A DNA stretch of 10,413 bases from an uncultured Bacilli bacterium (lineage in GTDB: Bacteria; Bacillota_I; Bacilli_A; RF39; UBA660): NCBI GenBank assembly GCA_910586295.1, contig CAJUGE010000006.1, positions 1-10,413 on the forward strand. The letters run 5' to 3'. Below, in pieces: positions 1-5,531 of this stretch. The notes beneath the pieces were generated by a model. It worked only from the letters and a program-made list of their open reading frames with translations, was not told where the DNA came from and made no database searches. Each line of letters begins with the position of its first letter. Position 1 is the first letter of the stretch. A program made the position numbers and the translations under genes.

Positions 1-1
1 A

Positions 2-181
2 TTAATACATAATGCAAATGGAGGGAATATGTCACAAAGAGAACTAGCAAGTATTATAGGAGTATCAACCTCTCTTATAGGTGCATTAGAAAGTAAAAAG
101 AATAATCAAGGAGTAAGTTTATATAATTTATACAAAATAAGTGAAGCATTAAATGTACCTATGTATAAATTTTTTGAGTAA
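2..181 (+). CDS. XRE-family helix-turn-helix regulator, 3' part only
   Basis: The window opens inside this gene. The visible 59 residues end at TAA (179-181). They include SQRELASIIGVSTSLIGALE, the typical helix 2, turn and recognition helix of a lambda-Cro/XRE DNA-binding domain. After it come the usual helices 4-5 (LYNLYKISEALNVPMYKFF). An in-frame ATG sits at 29-31 with a GGAGGG just 5' of it, but the spacing is only 3 nt. XRE domains normally have about 10 more residues before the SQ-ELA motif, so I take the gene as truncated by the window edge rather than starting there. The protein ends right after the domain, so it is either a minimal one-domain regulator or the C-terminal HTH of something larger. 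Its target is unknown. It converges with the ferredoxin gene downstream. Confidence 0.8.
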   Translation, partial: LIHNANGGNMSQRELASIIGVSTSLIGALESKKNNQGVSLYNLYKISEALNVPMYKFFE

Positions 182-207
182 AGTTTACAGTAAAGTATTC
201 TTTTTTT
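181..207 (+). terminator. possible weak terminator after the XRE gene
   Basis: The stretch 181-188 can pair with 195-202 with an internal mismatch of two bases, and is followed by a run of seven T (201-207). The stem is weak. The T-run and its place just after the stop codon are the main support. Confidence 0.3.
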
Positions 208-212
208 GTATA

Positions 213-236
213 ATAAAAAAGTCGTTGGACGACTTT
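213..236 (-). terminator. terminator of the ferredoxin gene
   Basis: A perfect 8-bp stem (AAAGTCGT at 218-225, ACGACTTT at 229-236) with a 3-nt loop is followed, reading the minus strand, by TTTTTT. The stem overlaps the ferredoxin stop codon (237-235). Confidence 0.85.
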
Positions 237-459
237 ATGCTGCAATATTATCTTCAGAAGTTTTTATATCTTCAATTTTAAATGCTTCTGTAAGACATTG
301 TTCAACTGTTTCTAGAAATGATGATTTATCGTTTTCTGGAATTTCTTTATCAACAGGTTCTGCTAATCCCATTTCATCAAATATTAAGTATTCTGGATGA
401 TTATGAACACAAAGTCCACATCCTATACATTTATTTTTATCAATTACTATTTTTTCCAT
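235..459 (-). CDS. small single-cluster [4Fe-4S] ferredoxin
   Basis: This 74-residue protein has CIGCGLC (Cys11, 14, 17), then HNHPEY and a last cysteine at position 55 in VEQCLTEAF. This is the pattern of single-cluster [4Fe-4S] ferredoxins of the Bacillus type: CxxCxxC, then a distant fourth Cys near the C-terminus. It would be a soluble electron carrier in the cytoplasm; its partner enzyme cannot be told from here. The usual Pro after the last Cys is replaced by Leu, and the acidic tail is typical. The start at 459 is fixed by AGGAGG (472-467) 7 nt upstream. The open frame reaches further upstream but has no better start. The gene is monocistronic, with its own promoter and terminator, and is divergent from the gene at 564. 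Confidence 0.9.
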   Translation of the reverse strand: MEKIVIDKNKCIGCGLCVHNHPEYLIFDEMGLAEPVDKEIPENDKSSFLETVEQCLTEAFKIEDIKTSEDNIAA

Positions 460-478
460 CTTAATTCCTCCTAGATTT

Positions 479-507
479 ATTATATTATTAATTAAGATAT
501 AAATCAA
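479..507 (-). promoter_or_regulatory. promoter of the ferredoxin gene
   Basis: On the minus strand, TTGATT (507-502) is followed by a 17-nt spacer and a perfect TATAAT (484-479). The SD AGGAGG begins 6 nt after the -10, so the predicted mRNA leader is about 13-15 nt. Confidence 0.75.
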
Positions 508-512
508 TGTTT

Positions 513-550
513 TTGAGGTAGAAAAAAAATACATTATATGATATCATATA
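513..550 (+). promoter_or_regulatory. likely promoter with overlapping 16-bp palindrome
   Basis: TTGAGG (513-518), an 18-nt spacer and TATGAT (537-542) form a plausible promoter for the gene at 564. The -10 lies in a perfect 16-bp palindrome (535-550, centre GATATC), which could bind a dimeric regulator. In such AT-rich DNA the palindrome may also be chance. Confidence 0.45.
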
Positions 551-563
551 TATGGTGAATAAT

Positions 564-1571
564 ATGAATTCTAGGATGGAAAGGTACAATTCAAATTATG
601 AAGAAGATAATACCGCTTCAAGAGATATTCCTAGTAGGGTGCAAAGGAACAATCCTCTTTATCAAGATATTAGAACTAGTGATTTGACTAGGGTTAGAAA
701 TGATGATAACGTTAGAGTTATTGATAATGCTGGAAAAACTATTGATATTGAAAAAATAAGAAGATATGTTAATGAAATAAATGAGCAACCTAGGAGTAAG
801 AGAAGAAGTGTTTTTGTGCCTGCCCAAGATGAGGTTAAGCATGAAGAAAGAGAAGTTAAGCCTAAAGATTATGACTTAAATTCAGTTTTAGAAAAAGCAA
901 AGCAGTCTAGAGAGATTGATTATGATAGAGAGAGATATAAAAAACTTAGAGATACTCAATACGATATATTAAATAAACTTGATATGTATCAAACTAAGGA
1001 AGAGGAAGAAGATTTACTTACTTTAGATGATTTTAATACAGAAGAGAAAACTGTTATAGATTTAATTAATACTGTTACTATTCATAATGGAGATGTTAAT
1101 CTTTTAGAAGAATTAATGGGTAATGATGGAGAGGAAACTACCCTTCCTATTAAAGAAGAAACTAAAAGAGATGATTTTAAGAGTGAAATTCAAGAAAAAA
1201 GCATTGATTATGGAAATACTACAGTATCTAATTTGTTAGAAAGTATAAGTAATGATCCTGAAATAGCCAATAGTCCTTTGATTAGCACTAAACCTATAAA
1301 AAAGATTGATACTAATAATACTATAATAAGTAATAATGAAAAAACTCAAGAATTGGCTAATCTTAAAGATAAGGAAGTAAAATTAGATAATTCTTTTTAT
1401 ACTAGTTCTATGAGTTTTAGTAAAGAAGATTTTGAAGGTTTTGATGAACTTGAAAAGAGTGTTAAAAAGAATGGAATTTTTACTACAATTATAGTGGTTT
1501 TAATAGTGGTGGTAATTATAGTGTCTTTGGTAGTTATACTTAATTATGTTTTAAAGTTAGGTTTATTTTAA
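564..1571 (+). CDS. unknown acidic protein with a C-terminal membrane anchor
   Basis: I do not recognise a family. The frame is open from ATG 552, but I choose ATG 564 (335 residues) because GGTGA (554-558) lies 5 nt upstream of it and would otherwise be inside the coding region. The first 300 or so residues are charged and largely low-complexity: Arg-rich near the N-terminus, then acidic. They include a probable helical stretch (YDLNSVLEKAKQ through KKLRDTQYDILNKLDMY) that looks like its best-ordered part. The last 30 residues are one very hydrophobic Ile/Val segment after KSVKKNG, predicting a tail anchor with the bulk in the cytoplasm. There is no signal peptide and no catalytic motif. It is immediately followed by a terminator and yunB. 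A role at the membrane, for example as a scaffold, is only a guess. Confidence 0.75.
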   Translation: MNSRMERYNSNYEEDNTASRDIPSRVQRNNPLYQDIRTSDLTRVRNDDNVRVIDNAGKTIDIEKIRRYVNEINEQPRSKRRSVFVPAQDEVKHEEREVKPKDYDLNSVLEKAKQSREIDYDRERYKKLRDTQYDILNKLDMYQTKEEEEDLLTLDDFNTEEKTVIDLINTVTIHNGDVNLLEELMGNDGEETTLPIKEETKRDDFKSEIQEKSIDYGNTTVSNLLESISNDPEIANSPLISTKPIKKIDTNNTIISNNEKTQELANLKDKEVKLDNSFYTSSMSFSKEDFEGFDELEKSVKKNGIFTTIIVVLIVVVIIVSLVVILNYVLKLGLF

Positions 1572-1594
1572 GAGAATATTTTTTCTCTTTTTTT
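1570..1594 (+). terminator. terminator overlapping the yunB promoter
   Basis: AAGAGAA (1570-1576) pairs perfectly with TTCTCTT (1583-1589) around a 6-nt loop, followed by TTTTT. The stem starts inside the stop codon of the upstream gene. The T-rich arm also serves as the spacer of the proposed yunB promoter. Confidence 0.75.
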
Positions 1595-1603
1595 CTATAA
1601 TTT
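1574..1603 (+). promoter_or_regulatory. yunB promoter, possibly sigma-E type
   Basis: GAATATT (1574-1580) fits the remembered sigma-E -35 consensus KMATATT in all seven positions. After 15 nt, TATAATTT (1596-1603) only partly fits the sigma-E -10 (CATACANT) but contains a perfect vegetative TATAAT (1596-1601). Transcription would start about at the ATG of yunB (1607). Confidence 0.45.
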
Positions 1604-1606
1604 AAT

Positions 1607-2365
1607 ATGAAGAAGCGTATGAGACTAAAATATAGTAGTAGATATCTTTTTAATAAGAGAGACATTTGGATTTTGACTTTTATTTTAGTTTTGTGTTGCG
1701 ATTTTTTTATGTTTTATTTACTTGGAAAACATATTAGTCCTATTCTTTTAGATTATGCTGAGATGGAAACTACTAAATTATCTACACTCATTATTAATAA
1801 AGCTGTTGAGAATCAAATTAGTAATAATTTTAATCCTGAAGATATGATTAAAACTATTACTAATAAAAATGGTGAGATAGTTAGTGTAGATTTTGATACT
1901 AATGTTGTTAATCAAAGTTTAGTTTCTATTAATAATACTATTTCTGTTAATTTAAAATATTTAGAAGAAGGAAAATTGGATTTATTAGATATAGCAGATG
2001 TTAATAATGTTTATACTTATAAGAGTGATAATAATATTATTTATCAAATACCTTTGGGCGTTATTACAGAGTCACCAGTAATTGCGGATATAGGACCTAA
2101 AATTCCTGTTAAAACTAATACTATTGGTAGTGTGATTAGTAATGTTAGGACTGATTTGCAAGAGTATGGTATTAATAATGCTATTATAAAAATATATATA
2201 GAAGTTACAGTTACTGAACAAGTTATTTTGCCTTTTGTCTCTAAGAAAATTGATATTAGTTTGGAAGTTCCAGTTTTGGTTAAGATTATAAATGGTAGTA
2301 TACCTGATGTGTATGGTGGTGGCTATAGTGTTAGTAGTCCATTAAAGGAAAATTCAAGTGAATAG
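1607..2365 (+). CDS. yunB: sporulation protein YunB
   Basis: This 252-residue protein matches the YunB family in length and layout. It has a basic N-terminus, one membrane segment (about residues 20-40), then an extracytoplasmic domain. Family landmarks include NGEIVSVDFDTNVVN (88-102), YQIPLG (146-151), GPKIP (163-167), YGINNAI (187-193) and a final VLVKIINGSIPDVY. In B. subtilis YunB is a mother-cell protein of the sigma-E regulon needed for normal spore formation; its biochemical role is not known. The start is odd: there is no Shine-Dalgarno before ATG 1607, and a TATAAT ends only 5 nt upstream, so the mRNA may be leaderless. ATG 1619 also lacks an SD. The gene implies a spore-forming host. 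It is flanked by its own promoter and a weak terminator. Confidence 0.88.
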   Translation: MKKRMRLKYSSRYLFNKRDIWILTFILVLCCDFFMFYLLGKHISPILLDYAEMETTKLSTLIINKAVENQISNNFNPEDMIKTITNKNGEIVSVDFDTNVVNQSLVSINNTISVNLKYLEEGKLDLLDIADVNNVYTYKSDNNIIYQIPLGVITESPVIADIGPKIPVKTNTIGSVISNVRTDLQEYGINNAIIKIYIEVTVTEQVILPFVSKKIDISLEVPVLVKIINGSIPDVYGGGYSVSSPLKENSSE

Positions 2366-2380
2366 TTATGTTAGAAAGTT

Positions 2381-2407
2381 AAGTTACAGTAAGTAATTTT
2401 TCTTTTT
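2381..2407 (+). terminator. weak terminator after yunB
   Basis: AAGTTAC (2381-2387) pairs with GTAATTT (2393-2399), including one G-U pair, around a 5-nt loop. The T-rich run TTTTCTTTTT (2397-2407 region) follows. Confidence 0.45.
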
Positions 2408-2409
2408 GT

Positions 2410-2438
2410 TTGATTTTACAGAGATTATATTGTATTAT
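2410..2438 (+). promoter_or_regulatory. promoter of the dCMP deaminase gene
   Basis: TTGATT (2410-2415), a 17-nt spacer and TATTAT (2433-2438) precede AGGAGG (2445-2450) by 6 nt. Confidence 0.6.
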
Positions 2439-2459
2439 TTTAGTAGGAGGTAAATGGTT

Positions 2460-3446
2460 ATGTTAGAAAAATATGGAATGTTTAGAGATGAAAATGGGGC
2501 TTTTAAAGTTATATATAAAGATGAGAAAGGATATATAGATGTTGATTTTGTAGAGAAAGAAAAAACTGATACAATATTAGTTTCTCCTTCTTATGATAGT
2601 TTGGGAGAGAATTTAATTTCTCTTAGTGATATTTATTTTGTTATAAATAGATGTTTTAGATATACTAAAGATGAGAAAAGTGATAGATTTCAAAAGAATA
2701 AAAATTTGGAGATATATATAAGAAGTGTTCCTAAAATGCCAACAGAAGAATGGATTCAATCTTTTAGAAATAGGGCTCAGTATTTGAAATCTTTTGGGTA
2801 TAATATAGTGTTTGTATTGACTGCTATTAATAATGTTTTAGGTACAGAGTTAGATAATACATTTATTTATAAAATGCTTCATACTACTGATTATAGTAAA
2901 GGGGAAGAACTTAATTTCTTAAAGTGGGTTAAGAAATATAAGATAGAAGAGTATCAAAGAGAAGATTATTTAGAGAAAGATGAATATTTTATGTCTCTTG
3001 CAAAGTTATCTGCTATGAGAAGTAAAGATCCCAATACTCAAGTTGGTGCTTGTATTGTAAATGAAGATGGTGTTGTTTTGTCAACTGGGTATAATGGAGC
3101 ACCTAAGGGTTATAAAGATTATAAGTTTCCTTGGAAGAGAATTGGTGGTAATTTAGATACTAAATATTTCTTTGTAGTTCATGCTGAAAAGAATGCAATT
3201 CTTAATTTTTCTGGAAATATGAGAGAGCTTGTTGGTTCAACACTTTATGTTGATTTATTTCCTTGTAATGAGTGTGCTAAAGCTATTATTCAAGTAGGAA
3301 TAAGTGAGGTTGTTTATTTATCAGATAAGTATGCGGATACTGAGAGTACAATTGCTAGTAAAATGTTATTTGATGAATGTGGTGTTAAGTATAGACAATT
3401 AGGTGAAGAACATAGAAGAGTTTTGACTATAGATTTGAGAAAGTAG
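2460..3446 (+). CDS. dCMP deaminase-family protein with unassigned N-terminal domain
   Basis: The C-terminal half (about residues 165-328) is a zinc-dependent deoxycytidylate deaminase domain. It has HAEKNAIL (His241 zinc ligand, Glu243 catalytic), PCNECAK (Cys269 and Cys272 zinc ligands), and the TGYNGAPKG loop typical of dCMP rather than free cytidine deaminases. It would convert dCMP to dUMP for thymidylate synthesis. The N-terminal 160 residues are unusual for a family commonly near 150 residues. They show no Walker A or other motif I know, and resemble a mixed alpha/beta domain (SPSYDSLGEN, YNIVFVLTAINN). ATG 2460 is chosen over ATG 2454 because AGGAGG (2445-2450) is 9 nt from the former and only 3 nt from the latter. 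The gene is monocistronic with its own promoter and terminator. The deaminase call is firm; the role of the N-terminal part is unknown. Confidence 0.85.
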   Translation: MLEKYGMFRDENGAFKVIYKDEKGYIDVDFVEKEKTDTILVSPSYDSLGENLISLSDIYFVINRCFRYTKDEKSDRFQKNKNLEIYIRSVPKMPTEEWIQSFRNRAQYLKSFGYNIVFVLTAINNVLGTELDNTFIYKMLHTTDYSKGEELNFLKWVKKYKIEEYQREDYLEKDEYFMSLAKLSAMRSKDPNTQVGACIVNEDGVVLSTGYNGAPKGYKDYKFPWKRIGGNLDTKYFFVVHAEKNAILNFSGNMRELVGSTLYVDLFPCNECAKAIIQVGISEVVYLSDKYADTESTIASKMLFDECGVKYRQLGEEHRRVLTIDLRK

Positions 3447-3460
3447 TAGGATGTTACAGG

Positions 3461-3492
3461 AATGAATTAGTTATTTAATTTATTCTTTTTTT
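3461..3492 (+). terminator. terminator after the dCMP deaminase gene
   Basis: AATGAATTA (3461-3469) pairs with TAATTTATT (3476-3484), including one G-U pair, around a 6-nt loop. It is followed by C and seven T (3486-3492). Confidence 0.7.
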
Positions 3493-3496
3493 CTTG

Positions 3497-3515
3497 TATA
3501 ATAGGGTTAGGTGAT
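3497..3515 (+). promoter_or_regulatory. -10 element and Shine-Dalgarno of yutD
   Basis: A perfect TATAAT (3497-3502) is followed after 6 nt by AGGTGAT (3509-3515), which sits 6 nt from ATG 3522. No good -35 is visible; TTTAAT at 3474-3479 has the right spacing but lies in the terminator. Confidence 0.5.
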
Positions 3516-3521
3516 ATAATT

Positions 3522-3794
3522 ATGATGATATTTGATAGAGAATATAAATTAATAAAAAATTATAATGAGGCTTTCAATGAAGAAGAGTTTAGAGATAAAT
3601 GTACAGATTATTTTAAGGAATTTGATTATATAGTTGGAGATATTGCTTATGGTAAATTAAGACTTAAAGGATTTAATAAAAAAGGTAATAGGGCTTTTAA
3701 AGAAATTAATGATTATAGTAAGATTGATAAGTATATTTCTGATAATTGTGCATACGGGTGTAAATATTTTATATTAGAGAGAGAAAATGTTTGA
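3522..3794 (+). CDS. yutD: YutD family protein (DUF1027)
   Basis: This 90-residue protein closely matches the YutD family: YKLIKNYNEAFNEEEF at the N-terminus, then FDYIVGDIAYGKLRLKGF (34-51; family pattern YDYIVGDxGYxQLRLKGF) and CAYGCKYFILER (76-87; family pattern CNFGCAYFVL). The length is normal for the family. The molecular function is not established. The protein is widespread in Bacilli and, from memory, encoded in the yut/yun region of B. subtilis, which agrees with yunB nearby. AGGTGAT at 3509-3515 sets the start; a second ATG directly follows the first. It is the only gene here ending in TGA, and that codon is directly followed by TAA. Confidence 0.85.
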   Translation: MMIFDREYKLIKNYNEAFNEEEFRDKCTDYFKEFDYIVGDIAYGKLRLKGFNKKGNRAFKEINDYSKIDKYISDNCAYGCKYFILERENV

Positions 3795-3819
3795 TAATGT
3801 AATTATTTTGTGGTATCCT
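3791..3819 (+). promoter_or_regulatory. promoter of the 3844-5105 two-gene unit
   Basis: TTGATA (3791-3796), a 17-nt spacer and TATCCT (3814-3819) preceded by TGG (extended -10). The -35 overlaps the yutD stop codon. An alternative -10, TATTTA (3819-3824), lies 6 nt before the SD. Confidence 0.55.
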
Positions 3820-3843
3820 ATTTATATAGTAGGAGAGTGAGAT

Positions 3844-4101
3844 ATGAAAAAAATTACTGTACAGAATATGGATGGAACTACAGAAGAAGTAGATTTGATA
3901 AGCTCTTTTCCAGTTAAAGATATAAATAGAAATTTTGCTATACTTTCTAGGGGTGAAACTTTGAGTGAAGGAATGAGAAAAGTTTATATTTCTGAAGTTA
4001 TAGAGGAAAGTCCTGGGATTTATAAGTTAATTGGTATAAGTGATGAGAGTGTTTGGGATAGAGTGAAACAAGCTATGAAAGAAATAGTACAAGGAGGGTA
4101 A
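3844..4101 (+). CDS. small DUF1292-like (YrzB-like) protein
   Basis: This 85-residue soluble protein begins ITVQNMDGTTEEVDLISSF, continues with a strand-rich middle (FAILSRGE, VYISEVIEES, YKLIGISDE) and ends in a helix (VWDRVKQAMKEIV). The order of a strand on the target-sequence side, a readable 'ILSRGE' strand, an acidic turn and a C-terminal helix resembles DUF1292 proteins such as B. subtilis YrzB, whose function is not known to me. The match is by pattern only. AGGAGAG (3831-3837) lies 6 nt before ATG 3844. It is the first gene of a tight pair: its last codons contain the SD of the next gene, and only 2 nt separate its stop from the next ATG, so the two are probably co-transcribed and translationally coupled. 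Confidence 0.6.
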   Translation: MKKITVQNMDGTTEEVDLISSFPVKDINRNFAILSRGETLSEGMRKVYISEVIEESPGIYKLIGISDESVWDRVKQAMKEIVQGG

Positions 4102-4103
4102 TT

Positions 4104-5105
4104 ATGAGTTTAGAAAATGCTACAAAAGTGGTTTGGGAAGGTCAAAAGACTATAGGATTAAAGCCACAAGATGTTGAAAAATTAAGTATTAGTCAAGTTT
4201 CTACATCTTCTTTTTCAGTAGATAATTCTGCTGTTCAAAGTGAAACTAGTGGAGGGCAAGTACCAGAAGATCATACTATAAATACTTCTGTAATAGATAA
4301 TGGTGTTAAGTTGCAAGAAGAACAATCACGGGTTTATGTTGAAGTTCCTAGTAACGAGAATTTAGTGCCTACTATAGTTTCAGAGCCGGTTTTAAAATCT
4401 GTTAGTGAAGCTCCAAGTAATATTTTTGATGTTCCTCAAGAAAGTCTTCAATCAGAGATTTTACAACCTGACATGGTTTCAGAACCTAAGACGAGTACTT
4501 TTGGGTATGATGAGTCTATTTCTCAAGATATAACCAATGTACAACCAAAAACAGAAAGTTCTTACATTCCTCAAGAACCTATGATTACAGAAACTCCAGT
4601 CTATCAAGAGTCTAAACAACAAGTTGATACAAATACTATGTTTTATCAGCCACAACCTGTAGAGCCTAATATTCCTTTAGATACTCCTCAAACTTTTTAT
4701 GAAAAACAGGTTGATTCTGAGGCGCAGGGTGGATTTTCTAATATGCCTGTTGGTGAATCTAAGAGTGAGATTCCAAATGTTAATACAGATCCAGTAGTTA
4801 TTATGCTTGACGAAGTTATGAGAACAGTTAATGAGAGAAGTAGTATGGCAGATTCATTACTTAATGAGAATATGTTACTTAAGAATCAAAATGTTGAATT
4901 AAGAAATGAGAATGAAAGATTAAAACAACAAATATTAGAGTTAAATAACAAGGTTTTGATAGCAGAAGCTCAAAGGCAGGCTGCAGAGCAGACTTTGGCG
5001 GGTGCTAGAATGGCGGAAAGTGGAATGGTTAATAATGGAGTATCAAGAGTTTATCAACCACAACAACAGATGCCACAAAATAATTATTATCAACAAGCTG
5101 CATAG
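4104..5105 (+). CDS. unknown disordered protein with C-terminal coiled coil
   Basis: I do not recognise a family. Of 333 residues, 1-17 may form a short ordered start. About 20-225 is Ser/Thr/Pro/Gln/Glu-rich and probably disordered, with many degenerate PQE/PxPxEP stretches. About 232-304 is a strong coiled coil (LLNENMLLKNQNVELRNEN, then ERLKQQILELNNKVLIAEAQ). The tail is Gln/Asn-rich with repeated PQQQ, NNYYQQ. There is no membrane segment or signal peptide. AGGAGGG (4092-4098) lies 5 nt before the ATG, inside the upstream gene. The layout suggests a scaffold or cytoskeletal adaptor that oligomerises through its coiled coil, but that is inference from composition only. Slightly more CAA/CCA-rich codon use follows from the composition. 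Confidence 0.75.
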   Translation: MSLENATKVVWEGQKTIGLKPQDVEKLSISQVSTSSFSVDNSAVQSETSGGQVPEDHTINTSVIDNGVKLQEEQSRVYVEVPSNENLVPTIVSEPVLKSVSEAPSNIFDVPQESLQSEILQPDMVSEPKTSTFGYDESISQDITNVQPKTESSYIPQEPMITETPVYQESKQQVDTNTMFYQPQPVEPNIPLDTPQTFYEKQVDSEAQGGFSNMPVGESKSEIPNVNTDPVVIMLDEVMRTVNERSSMADSLLNENMLLKNQNVELRNENERLKQQILELNNKVLIAEAQRQAAEQTLAGARMAESGMVNNGVSRVYQPQQQMPQNNYYQQAA

Positions 5106-5122
5106 AAATATGTGGCTTTTTT
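5097..5122 (+). terminator. terminator after the coiled-coil gene
   Basis: GCTGCATA (5097-5104) pairs with TATGTGGC (5109-5116), including two G-U pairs, around a 4-nt loop, followed by six T (5117-5122). The left arm codes for the last residues and part of the stop codon. Confidence 0.85.
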
Positions 5123-5127
5123 AATAT

Positions 5128-5147
5128 TTATGTAGAATTCTACATAA
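5128..5147. repeat. perfect 20-bp palindrome
   Basis: The sequence 5128-5147 reads the same on both strands, with centre GTAGAATTCTAC. It lies just after a terminator and before the TnpB remnant. It could be an operator, the back-up terminator of the upstream gene, or part of the end of the decayed insertion. There is no downstream T-run. Confidence 0.6.
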
Positions 5148-5202
5148 TTGAATAATAGGAAAGTTATACTAAACTTTAAAAACAAAAAATGTTTGATATT
5201 AA
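5148..5202. other. AT-rich intergenic stretch, nothing recognised
   Basis: Between the palindrome and the first recognisable TnpB codons I see no open frame, stem or promoter. It may be further decayed sequence of the same insertion. Confidence 0.4.
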
Positions 5203-5485
5203 TTCATAAGGCATTTGTATGTAAGTATAAATGTCTTAATTAAAAGAGAATATCGCTTTATAGAATATGAAAATAAAATAGACAGAGATATAAATGCGAG
5301 TCTAAACTTGATATACGTTGGAAAGAAATTACTAATAAAATTAAATAAAATAATCCTAATGCTGAAGAGACTTTTAAATATAAATTAAGTTAGTAGGGTA
5401 GCGACTGTCTGAAATTGGTCTGTGGGGGATAAGAATCATTGAAGCAGGATGAGGGTTTGGAGTTAATTATTGATTTTACTTTGAT
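5203..5485 (+). pseudogene. decayed TnpB (IS200/IS605-type) C-terminal remnant
   Basis: This gap carries a broken tnpB tail. From 5242 one frame reads KREYRFIEYENK and then IDRDINASLNLIY (5278-5316). The DRDINAS-N signature is the RuvC-III end of TnpB, and the residues before it match the second half of the zinc ribbon with its cysteines lost. The first half, VCKYKCLN, is in another frame (5217-5240), showing a frameshift. A third segment, GSDCLKLVCGG, then a TAA at 5430, then ESLKQDEGLEL (5397-5465), resembles the extreme C-terminus of TnpB proteins. The N-terminal two thirds and any TnpA are gone. It is clearly inactive as a protein. The relatively G-rich stretch 5395-5460 may be what is left of the right end, where such elements encode their guide RNA scaffold; this is inference. 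Confidence 0.75.
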
Positions 5486-5514
5486 TCATGTTTATTCATT
5501 TCTTTTCATATAAT
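5486..5514 (+). promoter_or_regulatory. sigma-E-like promoter of the yutH-like gene
   Basis: TCATGTT (5486-5492) matches the remembered sigma-E -35 consensus KMATATT in 6 of 7 positions. A 14-nt spacer is followed by CATATAAT (5507-5514), which fits the sigma-E -10 (CATACANT) except at one position. The same bases contain a vegetative TATAAT (5509-5514), but no vegetative -35 is visible at 17 nt. The SD (AGAGGA, 5521-5526) begins 6 nt after it. Confidence 0.55.
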
Positions 5515-5531
5515 GTACTAAGAGGAATTAT

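Noticed and set aside
184..214. TTTACA and TATAAT on the plus strand, as a promoter antisense to the ferredoxin gene
   Set aside because: The spacer is 19 nt, the bases are shared with the XRE terminator and ferredoxin terminator, and no gene follows in this direction.
2460..3446. dCMP deaminase as a phage-defence nucleotide-depletion gene
   Set aside because: The neighbours are housekeeping or sporulation genes, and no partner domain (P-loop, toxin, sensor) is visible. The unusual N-terminal half is reported as an open question instead.
3792..3797. TGA directly followed by TAA, suggesting possible TGA recoding as Trp
   Set aside because: Trp is encoded by TGG throughout, no other gene here shows an in-frame TGA, and yutD has its normal family length ending at this TGA.
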